Shown here in pieces: positions 56,642 through 64,000 of a stretch of 64,000 nucleotides of DNA. The first letter of the stretch is position 1; every line of letters starts with the position of its first letter. Below the pieces are notes generated by a model. The model did not search any database. It saw only the letters and a program-made list of their open reading frames with translations, and was not told where the DNA came from. This DNA is from Chenggangzhangella methanolivorans. GTDB lineage: Bacteria; Pseudomonadota; Alphaproteobacteria; Rhizobiales; Methylopilaceae. The position numbers and the translations under genes were made by a program. The DNA lies in the NCBI RefSeq assembly GCF_019797865.1, contig NZ_CP081869.1:1922001-1986000 (forward strand), in the 5' to 3' direction.

Positions 56642-57342
56642 GCGGCCTCGAGTGTTTGCCCGAGGGGTGGTTCGGACCATTCCCAACCGTCGGGAAGGTG
56701 TCGGGCGATAATTTTTCGCACGACGCCACCGGTGACGGACGCGACTGTTAGAGCCCGCGAGGACTTTAGCCGATCAGCGATCTCGACGGTTGCCGCCCAA
56801 ACCGCTGGATCAGAAAACATTCGGCAAGTCTCGCGCCATGCCCACCGCTGGCATTCAAAGCGTTCGGTATGCCCAGCATAGTCTAGAGCTTTACATATTT
56901 GCTCGGCGATCTGAGCGTCGGTTTTCCTACCTGAATGAGCTCGGCGAGCGTCATAACGAAGCTCAGCAACTCCGCCTGCGTACGTCCCAACAATGTCTCG
57001 GAAGACCGCATCTAATCCATAGATAGCGATAGCAGAATCTAAGCTTCTCTCCCCCATTGGTCCATATAGACGGCATTCGCCGCCAAGCCCTCGTCTTACA
57101 TTTCGGAAGATGCTGATCTTGATAGCTTGCACAGCCCTTCCTGCGAGAGAATACGCGACCGCGTGACCGGCTTCATTCACAGGCGTAACTTCGTAATGGT
57201 GATGTATTTCACAAACAACGCTACCGACGTCCTCCAAAATATAGAATACATTCGAAGACGCTTCATCGAGCCGCTGCAATCCATCGAGAGATAGCGAAGC
57301 CGTAGTTAATCGAGGCGGAACCGAGTTTTGTCTGATGCTCAT
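56638..57342 (-). CDS. Prophage protein with a degenerate zincin-like motif
   Basis: 234 residues. After MSIRQNSVPPRLTTASLSLD a histidine-rich stretch (VCEIHHHYEVT) leads to VNEAGHAVAYSLAGRAVQAI, which matches the FtsH-type M41 peptidase motif HEAGHAVAY except that the first zinc histidine is Asn. GGVAELRYDARRAHSGRKTD follows, as in other M41-like proteins with downstream acidic ligands. A catalytically dead or altered peptidase-like protein is therefore likely. Both GTG 57345 and ATG 57342 are possible; GAGGAG lies 6-9 bases upstream. Not as GC-rich as the flanks. Confidence 0.65.
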   Translation of the reverse strand: MSIRQNSVPPRLTTASLSLDGLQRLDEASSNVFYILEDVGSVVCEIHHHYEVTPVNEAGHAVAYSLAGRAVQAIKISIFRNVRRGLGGECRLYGPMGERSLDSAIAIYGLDAVFRDIVGTYAGGVAELRYDARRAHSGRKTDAQIAEQICKALDYAGHTERFECQRWAWRETCRMFSDPAVWAATVEIADRLKSSRALTVASVTGGVVRKIIARHLPDGWEWSEPPLGQTLEAA

Positions 57343-57550
57343 CACACACGTCTCCTCGATCGGCGCGATGCTCTTCGCGTCGGTTGATACATTTGATCTA
57401 TAGAGGGCGGCTAGGCCGCTAGGCTGTGCCGACGACGCGAGTGTAACACGCGAATCTCACATCGTCGGATTTCGTTTTCGTATTTTGTTCTCGTCGTTCG
57501 TTGACGAGCTAGGCTTTCAGCCTTCGGGCGGCCGAGCGAGGCTGAAACGC

Positions 57551-57578
57551 AAAAAAACCCGCCCGGCCGAAGCCGAGC
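57551..57578 (-). terminator. Intrinsic terminator of the 57580 gene
   Basis: Minus-strand hairpin gctcggc-ttcg-gccgggc (one G-T pair, UUCG tetraloop) followed by ggg and seven Ts. Confidence 0.85.
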
Positions 57579-57579
57579 G

Positions 57580-57822
57580 TTAGGCCACGGCGCGCAACCC
57601 CGCTCTCGCTTTCTCGGCCTCATAAGCCGCGGTTGTGGCAGCATTGATCCTGAACAAAGACGTCGAGAGATCAATGAGAGCGTGCTGAATTGCGTCGACC
57701 AGATCGCTCTCCTGGCCATCAGTTAAGCGAGCGATCATGTAGTCGAGCCCGCCGTATATGAACTGCGCATTGTTCAGTTCAGTGTCGGCGTCGATGATGT
57801 GAGCGAGGGTCTGCTTGTGCAT
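57580..57822 (-). CDS. Small hypothetical prophage protein
   Basis: 80 residues starting MHKQTLAHIIDADTELNNAQ and continuing YGGLDYMIARLTDGQESDLV, AIQHALIDLSTSLFRIN. A helical protein of unknown family. ATG 57822 has a weak GAGAA upstream, and a strong terminator follows the stop directly, which supports it as a real gene. It is divergent from the HTH gene at 58213. Confidence 0.65.
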   Translation of the reverse strand: MHKQTLAHIIDADTELNNAQFIYGGLDYMIARLTDGQESDLVDAIQHALIDLSTSLFRINAATTAAYEAEKARAGLRAVA

Positions 57823-58000
57823 GGCGGTTCTCGGAAAGGCTTTCGACAGCCTGCCCGGCAATCGGCGCCGGAGCCGGGGGGTCGAAACCAGCCGAGAGAC
57901 TGGTCGGACGGCTTTAAGCTTTCGCTCTGGACATAACGCCCGCCCCCGGCCACGATGAGCCGGTCGGCGCGCGCTCGCCAAAGCACGCCCGTTGTTGCCT
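57823..58000. other. Intergenic part of the prophage control region
   Basis: No gene supported here. The open frame upstream of 57822 is an arginine/tryptophan-rich shadow. Divergent promoters for the flanking small genes probably lie within 57823-58212. Confidence 0.4.
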
Positions 58001-58186
58001 TCAAAGGCAACGTCGCCGCCGCTCCTCGCCAAAGGAGCAGCCCACGCCAATGGGCTTGTTGCGGTCTATCTCGGTCCGGGTTTCGACACCCACGGACACG
58101 CTTCCCGATTCCGCGACGCGCCACAAGCGCGATCGAGTAAGTGCGACTACGTACGCGACCTTGTTCCCTATCCGTTCCCACGTCAT
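58001..58186 (-). CDS. Possible small protein (61 residues)
   Basis: MTWERIGNKVAYVVALTRSR, then LWRVAESGSVSVGVETRTEI and ending GEERRRRCL. A GGAGG ribosome binding site lies six bases upstream of ATG 58186, which is why I list it. No homologue recognised and composition is unremarkable. Divergent from the HTH gene with 26 bases between starts. Confidence 0.35.
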   Translation of the reverse strand: MTWERIGNKVAYVVALTRSRLWRVAESGSVSVGVETRTEIDRNKPIGVGCSFGEERRRRCL

Positions 58187-58212
58187 GATCGACCTCCGAA
58201 CCGGAGGCGCCG

Positions 58213-58521
58213 ATGCAGACCAATCCCGACGAACCACTCGGCGAGATCCTCACGCTTCATGAGGCAGCGGCTCGTCTGAAGCTTACTCCCAACGCCATGG
58301 CTCGAGCGGCTGGTGACGCCGGCCGCGGCTCGAAGTTCGGCCGGGACTGGCGGTTCACCGAGGCGGACCTCGCCGCGATCCTGCAGGCCCGCCAGGTCCG
58401 GCAGCGGACGCCGCTGGGCCGTCCGGTAAGCGCGAGCCGCGGTGAGGAGGATGCGTTCGCGGAAGCGCGCAAGCTCGTCGAGCGGCGCAAGGCGGAGCGA
58501 AAGGCTGCGCGCGGCGGATGA
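58213..58521 (+). CDS. Helix-turn-helix (excisionase-like) DNA-binding protein
   Basis: 102 residues. The HTH region LTLHEAAARLKLTPNAMARA, GRDWRFTEADLAAILQARQ is the pattern of excisionase/MerR-type single-domain HTH proteins, with a basic C-terminal tail (ARKLVERRKAERKAARGG). A GGAGG sequence lies five bases before ATG 58213. Probably the element's recombination directionality factor or a control protein (inference). It lies in the control region next to oppositely oriented small genes. Confidence 0.75.
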   Translation: MQTNPDEPLGEILTLHEAAARLKLTPNAMARAAGDAGRGSKFGRDWRFTEADLAAILQARQVRQRTPLGRPVSASRGEEDAFAEARKLVERRKAERKAARGG

Positions 58522-58669
58522 ATAAGGCCGAATGTTCAGCGCCGCCGCGCACTTTAATTCACATTCGCGAGAAATCATTCATATCGCTAAGCTATTAGTC
58601 GCAGACGCGTTTGACATCAGCACCCGCCGCGCAACTTCAAATAGAGCCACGCAAAACATAGGGTGTCTT

Positions 58670-58903
58670 ATGACACACCACATTGACGAGGAAATTGCAT
58701 TCGCGGAGCGTAAGGTCGAGCAGGCTGCTGACGCTGTGAGCAATCAAATCCATTTAGTATTCAGACTAAAGACGAAGGGCATTGACCTATCTGGAGCCGA
58801 GGATCGTCTTCGAGATTTGAATTTGGAACTGCGGCAATGGAAGGAGTACAAGACCCTTCTGTTTATTCGGAAGGGGATGACGGTAGATCATCAGTCCGAG
58901 TGA
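58670..58903 (+). CDS. Small coiled-coil-like protein
   Basis: 77 residues starting MTHHIDEEIAFAERKVEQAA and continuing IHLVFRLKTKGIDLSGAEDR, LRDLNLELRQWKEYKTLLF. A helical, probably coiled-coil protein of unknown family. Lower GC than the flanks. I choose ATG 58670 because the upstream extension lacks protein-like composition; no clear ribosome binding site. The last 40 bases overlap the convergent 58863 gene. Confidence 0.55.
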   Translation: MTHHIDEEIAFAERKVEQAADAVSNQIHLVFRLKTKGIDLSGAEDRLRDLNLELRQWKEYKTLLFIRKGMTVDHQSE

Positions 58904-59108
58904 TCGCTCCGGGATCATTTGCACGCCGCGGCTCGCTTGCACGGACGCGCCCGGAGGCGGTTATTTGAAACCCTTCGTCGACGCGCTCGATCAGCCCCGT
59001 CGAGTCGAGGTGAGCCACTGCATCTCCATCCAACGGCACCGCCTGGGGCATCTCGGCTAGGAGGCGAAGCATCAGGTGCTCGGGCTGGGTAAGTTCGGTT
59101 CTTGTCAT
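58863..59108 (-). CDS. Small hypothetical protein, wHTH-like
   Basis: 81 residues starting MTRTELTQPEHLMLRLLAEM, with DAVAHLDSTGLIERVDEGFQ and ITASGRVRASEPRRAND. The helix-strand-helix order (LMLRLLAEM, LDSTGLIERV, FQITASGR) fits a winged-helix domain, but no family was recognised. No strong ribosome binding site. Convergent with the 58670 gene with 41 bases overlap. Confidence 0.5.
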   Translation of the reverse strand: MTRTELTQPEHLMLRLLAEMPQAVPLDGDAVAHLDSTGLIERVDEGFQITASGRVRASEPRRANDPGAITRTDDLPSSPSE

Positions 59109-59203
59109 GGCATCGAAAGGCGGTTCGTGGAGTTAAGTTCCGCCTAGCCGGGGAATTGATCGCGCCCAATCGGTCTTTGGTCGAGCGCCGCATGACGTGC
59201 CGT

Positions 59204-59401
59204 TCAGCCCTCCGGCTCGTCCTTCTCCGCCGCGTCGCGCGCCAGCCGAGCCGCCTTCAGTCGTTCCGTCTTGGCGTCTTGCGCGGCCCGCTGGCGTTCG
59301 ATGATCTCTCTCGCGGCCACCGTGGTCGCGTTCAGGCGGGCCTCTGTCTTATCAGCCCCGTAAAGCTGCTTCGGAGGTTTGTCTGCAGCCTCGTCGCTCA
59401 T
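59204..59401 (-). CDS. Small prophage protein (65 residues)
   Basis: MSDEAADKPPKQLYGADKTE, RLNATTVAAREIIERQRAAQ and the lysine/alanine-rich end (LKAARLARDAAEKDEPEG) form one long charged helix. Its start overlaps the 59398 stop by four bases (ATGA), so it is coupled to that gene. Function unknown. Confidence 0.6.
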   Translation of the reverse strand: MSDEAADKPPKQLYGADKTEARLNATTVAAREIIERQRAAQDAKTERLKAARLARDAAEKDEPEG

Positions 59402-59628
59402 GACTTCGGCTCGATCTCGTCCGGCGCATAGATCCGGTCGCCGTCTTTCACCCAGGCTCGCATGCCGTCCCTGACCGGGTCGAAGCGGGCGCGAGCCAAG
59501 GCCATTCGACCGTTGGCGCATCGCTCAAGCTGCACAGGGGCTCTGCCTGGCGTGATGACGGTATCTCGGAAATCGCCTTCGGTCGGAACAGTGCCTTCAG
59601 GCAGCCAACGTACAATCGCGTCTGGCAC
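59398..59628 (-). CDS. Small prophage protein (76 residues)
   Basis: Starts at a GTG: MPDAIVRWLPEGTVPTEGDF, then VITPGRAPVQLERCANGRMA and ending KDGDRIYAPDEIEPKS. Beta-rich and tail-module-like by position only; no family recognised. Lies after the tape-measure gene, beyond its terminator, and is coupled to the 59204 gene. Confidence 0.6.
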   Translation of the reverse strand: MPDAIVRWLPEGTVPTEGDFRDTVITPGRAPVQLERCANGRMALARARFDPVRDGMRAWVKDGDRIYAPDEIEPKS

Positions 59629-59647
59629 GGGCGCGCCTCTCTGGGGC

Positions 59648-59681
59648 GAAAAAGCCCGACGCGACGGGGGACCGCGCCGGG
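59648..59681 (-). terminator. Intrinsic terminator downstream of the tape-measure gene
   Basis: Minus-strand stem gcccggcgcg/cgcgtcgggc (one G-T pair) with a nine-base loop, followed by ttttt, 70 bases after the 59753 stop. Confidence 0.75.
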
Positions 59682-59752
59682 CTTCTCAAGCGGTGATGAC
59701 GTTGGGACGCGCCATCAATTGCTAGACGCTTAACCCCAGCGATTGTTCCACC

Positions 59753-62700
59753 TCACACTTCGTGGGTGTTCATGTACTCGACGCGATTCCGGAAATTCCG
59801 GTCATAGGCCTGGAGGCCTTGAGCCACGCCGGCTTCGGCCTGCTCTTTCGCGATACGCTTGATCGTCTCGTCGCCATTGGCGCCGGTGAGATCGATCGTC
59901 GTCCGGAAGTTGAGCGTCGAGCTCGACCGCGGGATCGGCTTGTTCTTGCCGATCGCCGGCATCCGGAGATTGACCGGGATGCGCCGGCCGTCCGGCAGCG
60001 GCACCGCCGCCTCGGGGCCGGCCTCGCCGAAGATCGCCGCCTTGTCCGACACGCCGCCCGACGCGTATCGCGCCAGGTGCCGCGGGCCGGACGGCGTCAT
60101 CACGCCGCCCTCGGCGAACTTGAAGCCGCCGAACAGCGCGCCGAAGAGACCGCCCAGTCCGCCGTCCTTGCCCGACGTGCCGAAGAGCCCGGCAAGCGGG
60201 CCCTGACCCATCAGGAGCGCCTTGATGCCGGCCTCCGCGAAGGAGGCAGCCAGCTTGCGGACGGCTTCGCTCGCCGTCGCCGCGCCAGTGATGATGTCGG
60301 TGAAGGCGCCGGTGGCGCCCTCGGCGAAGAACTGCTCCGCCTCCCGCATCCCTTGAATCGAGGTCTTCGAGGTCTCGAGCGTCGCCTGCGCCTTCGCGTA
60401 GGCAGCCGCCTTGTCCTCGATGGACTTGATCATCTCGGGCGTGGCCTTCTGGCCGTCCTTCTCGACCTCCTCTAGAAGCCGCGCCTTCTCGGCCGCGTAT
60501 TCCCGCGCATAGGTGAGTTGGTTGAGCGCCTCGGTCTCGCGGGCGAGCGCCGCCGTGCGGGCGTCGCTATCGCGAAGCATGTCGGTGAAGTCCTTCGCGG
60601 ACTTCTCCTCGGGCGTCAGATCTCCGGCCGCGATGCGCGTCGAGTTAGCGCGCCGATCGGCGTAGTTGAGGACGTCCTGAACCGTCTTGCCGCGCCCAAG
60701 AATCGTCGGGTTCGCCGCGACCGCGTCGCGGTCGAGGTAGTCGGCCGCCAGGCCGTTGCGTGGCGCCTTGAGGATCGCGTTGGCGCCGCCCGATCCGAGG
60801 AAGTGCGCAAGGTGAAGGTTCGCCTCAGTGACCGCGTTGCCGGACGCCTGCAGCGCCGACGCGTTCTCCTTCGCGTACTCCTCGATCATCTTCTTCGAGA
60901 TTTCGCCATTCTTGCGAAGCTCGAGGATCGCTCCGCGCGACATGGTCGAGAACTGCTCGGGGTAGAGCTTCTTGAACAGGCGGAGCCAGGTCGACTCGAT
61001 GAACTGGCCGAGGCCGGTCGCCGTGGAGTCCGGGTTCTTGGCGTTGGTCCGCCCGCCGCTCTCGACCTTGATGACCCGGTCGACGTAGTCCTTGATCGCG
61101 TCGCCATTAAAAGACTGCGACTGCTTCGCCGAGAACTCGGCGTCGATCTCCTTCGTCGCCTGGACCCGGATCTGGACCCGGTCGATGATCTTGCCGGCCT
61201 TCTCCAGCGCGGCGGCGATCTTCTCGGCTCGCTCCTCGATCTTCTGTTCGCGCTCGTCGGAGTTTTCGAGCTTGCGGCGGTCGAGGAACTGCTGGGCGTC
61301 CTTACGCTCACGCTCGAGCGTCGCCATCGAGGCGTCCTCGACGGCCCGGCGGTTCGGCGCCGCGACGCGCGCGCCGGCCTCGGCCGCCTTGGTGAGAGCC
61401 TCTTGGTTCTTAAGCGCGGCGAAGATCTCGGCCGCGATGCGCTGATACGCCTCCGCAGTCTTGAGGAGCTTCGGGTTCTTCTCGACGAGATCGTCGAGCG
61501 CCTTGTTGTACGACTCCTGGCTGATGCGGCCCTCGCGGGCGCGCTTGTTCAGGTCGCGAAGCTGGTTGGCAAGTTGCAGCGCGCCGGCGTTCGCATAGGA
61601 GCGGCCGTTGACGCCGACGTCCTTGAGCGAGACTTGCCCGAGCTCTTTCGCCTTCTCGGCGATGAGCGCCTCGTTGTCGGCCATCCGCGCCTTGCGCTGG
61701 ACCTCCGTGAGGTCGCGAAGCGCGTCAGCGGCCTTGCGGATCTGGCCGGCGGTCGAGCCGCCTGACAGCCCGAGCGAGCGGATCGAGTCCGACGCCCGCG
61801 ACGCGGCCTCGTCGGCCGCTGTGGCGCTGCTGGCGAAATAAAGGCCGACAGTCGCGGCGACAGCGATGATCGCGCCCAGCGGGCCCGCGGCAGAGCCGAG
61901 GGTGCCCATGGAAGCGGCTAGTCCGCCAAGTCCGACGCCCTGCGCCGTCCGGAGGATCGCCAGGAACCGCAGCACCGCAGTGCTGGCCACGCCCAAGCTC
62001 GCAATCATGCCGCCGATCGCCCGCCCGACGAGCGCCGCAGCGATGACGCCTGCGACCTTGAGGGCGGTGTCGGCGGTGTTGTCGAAGTCGTCCGCGAGCG
62101 CGTTGAGCGCGTTCGACAGAATGACCGTCGCGCCGAGCGATTGATCCTGCTTGCCGATGTAGCGGATCAGCGAATTTTCAACCTTGGTCCATCCCTGCTC
62201 GAGCGTCTGCGTGGCGTTCGCCGCCATCGCCTGAACGGTCGGCATCCCCTTGAGGAAGGCCTGGAAGAACGCTCGGTTGGAGACCGCGCCCTCGTTCACA
62301 AGCTGCTTGAGCTTGGAGACCGAGCCGCCGGCCTGGTCGAGGCCGGCCGCCACCGCCATCAGGATCGGGCGCGCGCCCTCGTTGACGCTGTTGAACTCTT
62401 CCGCCATGACGCGCGACGAGCCGAGCAACTGGCCCAACTGCGTCAGCGCGCCGGCGGCTTCCGTCGAAGACTTGCCCGCGACGCGCAGCGAGACGGCGAC
62501 GCCGTCGGCGAACTGCGAGAGCTCCGCCGACGAGGCCCCGAGTTCCTTCTGCGCCTGCGCAGCCTTGCCGTAGACGTCGGCCAGCGCGCCGATCGGGGCC
62601 GCGTTCTTCTGGGCCGAAGCGAACAGCGCATCGAGAACTGCCGCCTGCTGCTGCCCGACGACGCCCGCGACCGCGAGGCTGTTCTTCGCCTTCGTCCACG

Positions 62701-62941
62701 CGTCGGCGTAAGCGCCGACTTCCTTGATCGACAGCGCCGCGCCGATCGCGCCCAAACTGGGGATCAGGCTACGGCCGAACCCCGACGTCAGACCGTCGAG
62801 CTTCTTGCTCATCGAGGTCGCGCTGCGCTCGACCTTCTTGAATTCGCGCTCGGCGATGCCGTTAGCGCGACGCATTTCCTTCTCGTACTTCGTCAGAGAA
62901 GCTTCGAGTTGGACGACGAGCCGTTCGAGATCTTCAGCCAA
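59753..62941 (-). CDS. Phage tail tape-measure protein with lytic transglycosylase-like domain
   Basis: 1062 residues. The N-terminal coiled-coil (LAEDLERLVVQLEASLTKYE, EFKKVERSATSMSKKLDGL) and the tape-measure core (SIKEVGAYADAWTKAKNSLA, LADVYGKAAQAQKELGASSA, VMAEEFNSVNEGARPILMAV) are followed by membrane-like segments (GVIAAALVGRAIGGMIASLG) and long helices. A transglycosylase-like domain lies near residue 630-720: DRVIKVESGGRTNAKNPDST, GLGQFIESTWLRLFKKLYPE, with catalytic Glu in KVESGG. Start is a TTG at 62941 with GGAGAG seven bases upstream; it overlaps the 62934 gene by eight bases. It sets tail length and may locally open peptidoglycan during DNA entry. Confidence 0.93.
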   Translation of the reverse strand: MAEDLERLVVQLEASLTKYEKEMRRANGIAEREFKKVERSATSMSKKLDGLTSGFGRSLIPSLGAIGAALSIKEVGAYADAWTKAKNSLAVAGVVGQQQAAVLDALFASAQKNAAPIGALADVYGKAAQAQKELGASSAELSQFADGVAVSLRVAGKSSTEAAGALTQLGQLLGSSRVMAEEFNSVNEGARPILMAVAAGLDQAGGSVSKLKQLVNEGAVSNRAFFQAFLKGMPTVQAMAANATQTLEQGWTKVENSLIRYIGKQDQSLGATVILSNALNALADDFDNTADTALKVAGVIAAALVGRAIGGMIASLGVASTAVLRFLAILRTAQGVGLGGLAASMGTLGSAAGPLGAIIAVAATVGLYFASSATAADEAASRASDSIRSLGLSGGSTAGQIRKAADALRDLTEVQRKARMADNEALIAEKAKELGQVSLKDVGVNGRSYANAGALQLANQLRDLNKRAREGRISQESYNKALDDLVEKNPKLLKTAEAYQRIAAEIFAALKNQEALTKAAEAGARVAAPNRRAVEDASMATLERERKDAQQFLDRRKLENSDEREQKIEERAEKIAAALEKAGKIIDRVQIRVQATKEIDAEFSAKQSQSFNGDAIKDYVDRVIKVESGGRTNAKNPDSTATGLGQFIESTWLRLFKKLYPEQFSTMSRGAILELRKNGEISKKMIEEYAKENASALQASGNAVTEANLHLAHFLGSGGANAILKAPRNGLAADYLDRDAVAANPTILGRGKTVQDVLNYADRRANSTRIAAGDLTPEEKSAKDFTDMLRDSDARTAALARETEALNQLTYAREYAAEKARLLEEVEKDGQKATPEMIKSIEDKAAAYAKAQATLETSKTSIQGMREAEQFFAEGATGAFTDIITGAATASEAVRKLAASFAEAGIKALLMGQGPLAGLFGTSGKDGGLGGLFGALFGGFKFAEGGVMTPSGPRHLARYASGGVSDKAAIFGEAGPEAAVPLPDGRRIPVNLRMPAIGKNKPIPRSSSTLNFRTTIDLTGANGDETIKRIAKEQAEAGVAQGLQAYDRNFRNRVEYMNTHEV

Positions 62942-63167
62942 CGATAATCTCTCCGGCGTCGGCTTCCGCCGCAAGATGGCGGAGGAGGTCGGCCGCGAAG
63001 GCGTTTCCGGTGGTCGCCCGCAACAGGCCGGCGGCCGCGCCAATGAAATGCGCGCACGTTTCGATCGGAACCGGCGAGCGCGCCAAGGCTTCGCTCATCG
63101 TCGCGATGGCGAGCTCGTCGGCCAGACGAACCGGTTCGTCGGCTGGGAAGTTCGGCGTTTCGGTCAT
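62934..63167 (-). CDS. Small tail-module protein (possible tail assembly chaperone)
   Basis: 77 residues: MTETPNFPADEPVRLADELA, ALARSPVPIETCAHFIGAAA, NAFAADLLRHLAAEADAGEI. It lies directly before, and overlaps by eight bases, the tape-measure gene, where tail assembly chaperones are usually encoded. The assignment rests on position only. Start at 63167; the frame continues upstream without sensible sequence. Confidence 0.55.
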   Translation of the reverse strand: MTETPNFPADEPVRLADELAIATMSEALARSPVPIETCAHFIGAAAGLLRATTGNAFAADLLRHLAAEADAGEIIVG

Positions 63168-63179
63168 TTGGGATCTCGG

Positions 63180-63208
63180 AAAAGGAAAGCCCGGCGCGAT
63201 GGCCGGGC
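63180..63208 (-). terminator. Possible intrinsic terminator
   Basis: Minus-strand stem gcccggc/gccgggc with a six-base loop followed by tttccttttcc, just upstream of the 63167 gene and after the 63438 gene. Confidence 0.5.
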
Positions 63209-63263
63209 GAGGGAACGTTGTCGGCCCCGAGGCTTTGACCTCGGACACGGGAAAGGGACGACG

Positions 63264-63449
63264 ATGTTTGATCGAAATGGCGCTGCGCTCGCGCTAGCGT
63301 TCGCCGCTGGCGTGGCGGTGACCGCCATCGCAACCATCCTGCTCAGACGGCGCCAGCCAAGGCGCGCCGACTTCTCAGGCGAGCAGTTCGAGCACCTTTA
63401 TTTCGCGGAGCCGCGCAAGCTCGCCGACTCGTCAGTGTCAGGCGGCTAA
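63264..63449 (+). CDS. Possible small membrane protein
   Basis: 61 residues: MFDRNGAALALAFAAGVAVT, a membrane helix (AIATILL), a basic cap RRRQPRRADFSGEQ and FAEPRKLADSSVSGG. AAGGGA lies six bases before ATG 63264. It is on the strand opposite the tail genes and overlaps the end of the 63438 gene by twelve bases, which lowers confidence. A holin-like or other phage membrane protein is possible. Confidence 0.4.
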   Translation: MFDRNGAALALAFAAGVAVTAIATILLRRRQPRRADFSGEQFEHLYFAEPRKLADSSVSGG

Positions 63450-63998
63450 TGCAGCGCCGACTACGTCCTCCGGCCACTCGTGCACTCGACGAACGACGGG
63501 CCGCGCGCCAGCGCGGATCTCGACGGCGTCGACCCAACCGCCGACGGTTGTGAGCTCCGGCCCGCCGCTGATTTCAGATGCGGGTGTCAACCGCTGGAGT
63601 TCGAGCAACTCGACCCCTCGCTCGACGGTGAACTGCGCTGGGTCGATCGTCTGTTCGGCGACCGAGCAAAAGGCCCGGACGGTCGCCAGCGCGCCGGCCG
63701 GCACGCCATGGGCGTCATGGTTCGACTGCAGCAGGAGCAGCGCCTGGCGGCGGCTCGCGGACCAGCCCGCAACTACGACGTCGACCGCGTGCGACGCTTC
63801 CTCTCCGAGGCGGCTGATCGTGTCCGCGAAGATCGCATCCGCGCGTGCGATAAAGTCGTCGATGCTGCGAAGCTTGGCTTTACGGCACGCCTCGTCGAAA
63901 GCCGGCCAAGCGTTCGCCGGACCGCGGCAACAGAAGACCGCGAGCGTGCCGGGAAGCGGCAGGATTTTTCGGGCGAAGCCGATCGCCTCACCGGTGTC
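63438..63998 (-). CDS. Partial prophage protein, cut by the window edge
   Basis: The reading frame that enters at 63998 is open for 186 codons: DTGEAIGFARKILPLPGTLA, VFCCRGPANAWPAFDEACRK, IDDFIARADAIFADTISRLG, VELLELQRLTPASEISGGPE and RRVHEWPEDVVGAALAA before the stop. The start lies beyond 64000. The N-terminal pattern resembles Ntn-hydrolase-like proteins of rhizobial prophages, a weak suggestion only. Co-directional with the tail genes. Confidence 0.65.
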   Translation of the reverse strand, partial: DTGEAIGFARKILPLPGTLAVFCCRGPANAWPAFDEACRKAKLRSIDDFIARADAIFADTISRLGEEASHAVDVVVAGWSASRRQALLLLQSNHDAHGVPAGALATVRAFCSVAEQTIDPAQFTVERGVELLELQRLTPASEISGGPELTTVGGWVDAVEIRAGARPVVRRVHEWPEDVVGAALAA

Positions 63999-64000
63999 AT

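Larger units (their letters stand above)
54912..64000. mobile_element. Prophage or related element integrated in tRNA-Met, left part
   Basis: Starts inside the tRNA 3' end with a convergent serine recombinase and continues past the right window edge. The left part holds a control-like region of small genes (56.4-59.1 kb); 59.2-64.0 kb holds tail-module genes on the minus strand. No attR, head, portal or terminase genes are in the window, so completeness cannot be judged. Confidence 0.8.

Noticed and set aside
63773..64000. A 75-codon minus-strand frame at the right window edge.
   Set aside because: Arg/Ser-rich; the neighbouring frame open through 63438-63998 has protein-like composition and explains the region.

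Overview
The window is GC-rich chromosomal DNA of an alphaproteobacterium, most likely of the order Hyphomicrobiales (Rhizobiales). The evidence is an ethylmalonyl-CoA mutase (meaA/ecm type), ExoD-, TerC/CBS- and TadE/TadG-type proteins, rhizobial-style TolB/TPR proteins, the ispH/thrB/rnhA neighbourhood and several families of rhizobial intergenic palindromes. A methylotroph-like relative such as the Methylopila/Hansschlegelia group is possible, but the genus cannot be read from the sequence.

Layout. 1-5.7 kb: a tandem palindromic repeat, then an RND efflux operon (TetR regulator, adaptor, permease) read leftwards from a palindromic operator. 6-10 kb: tRNA-Thr(GGT) and TerC/CBS, ExoD and DUF2076 proteins. 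10.3-13.5 kb: a gene for a secreted protein is split by a complete IS1595-family element of about 2.5 kb with matching ends and an 8-bp target duplication; the element carries a transposase and three passenger genes, including an AT-rich DUF3800 gene. 13.5-17.2 kb: a decayed LysR gene and TadE/TadG-like genes. 17.3-24.2 kb: a hexarate island (galactarate/L-talarate dehydratase, LysR regulator, TctC-type binding protein, glucarate dehydratase, ketodeoxyglucarate aldolase, tartronate semialdehyde reductase) that would convert glucarate and galactarate to pyruvate and glycerate, with repeat elements in most of its gaps. 24.4-31.5 kb: a cupin, a Bcr/CflA exporter, two near-identical tandem small-RNA-like units with terminators, leuC, a GNAT enzyme, three small secreted proteins sharing a two-cysteine module, a zincin and a YkvA protein. 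32-34 kb: a FecA-like TonB receptor. 34.8-38.9 kb: two SleB-type cell wall hydrolases and ethylmalonyl-CoA mutase, all frameshifted. 39-54.8 kb: an ABC-2 exporter, TPR protein, CorA, RTX-repeat protein, two-component pair, malonyl-CoA decarboxylase, rnhA, thrB, GGDEF protein, L,D-transpeptidase-like lipoprotein and ispH.

54.9 kb to the right edge: a prophage or related element integrated in the 3' end of a tRNA-Met(CAT) gene by a large serine recombinase whose last 13 residues are encoded by the antisense strand of the tRNA. It holds a small early/control region and part of a tail module, with a tape-measure protein that contains a transglycosylase-like domain. The element runs off the window.

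Caution: at least six otherwise good genes (a tadE, both sleB genes, ecm, a histidine kinase and rnhA) carry one- or two-base indels, mostly in G/C homopolymers. That pattern suggests residual sequencing errors rather than true decay, whereas the 13.6-14.4 kb lysR and the IS-split gene look like real pseudogenes.
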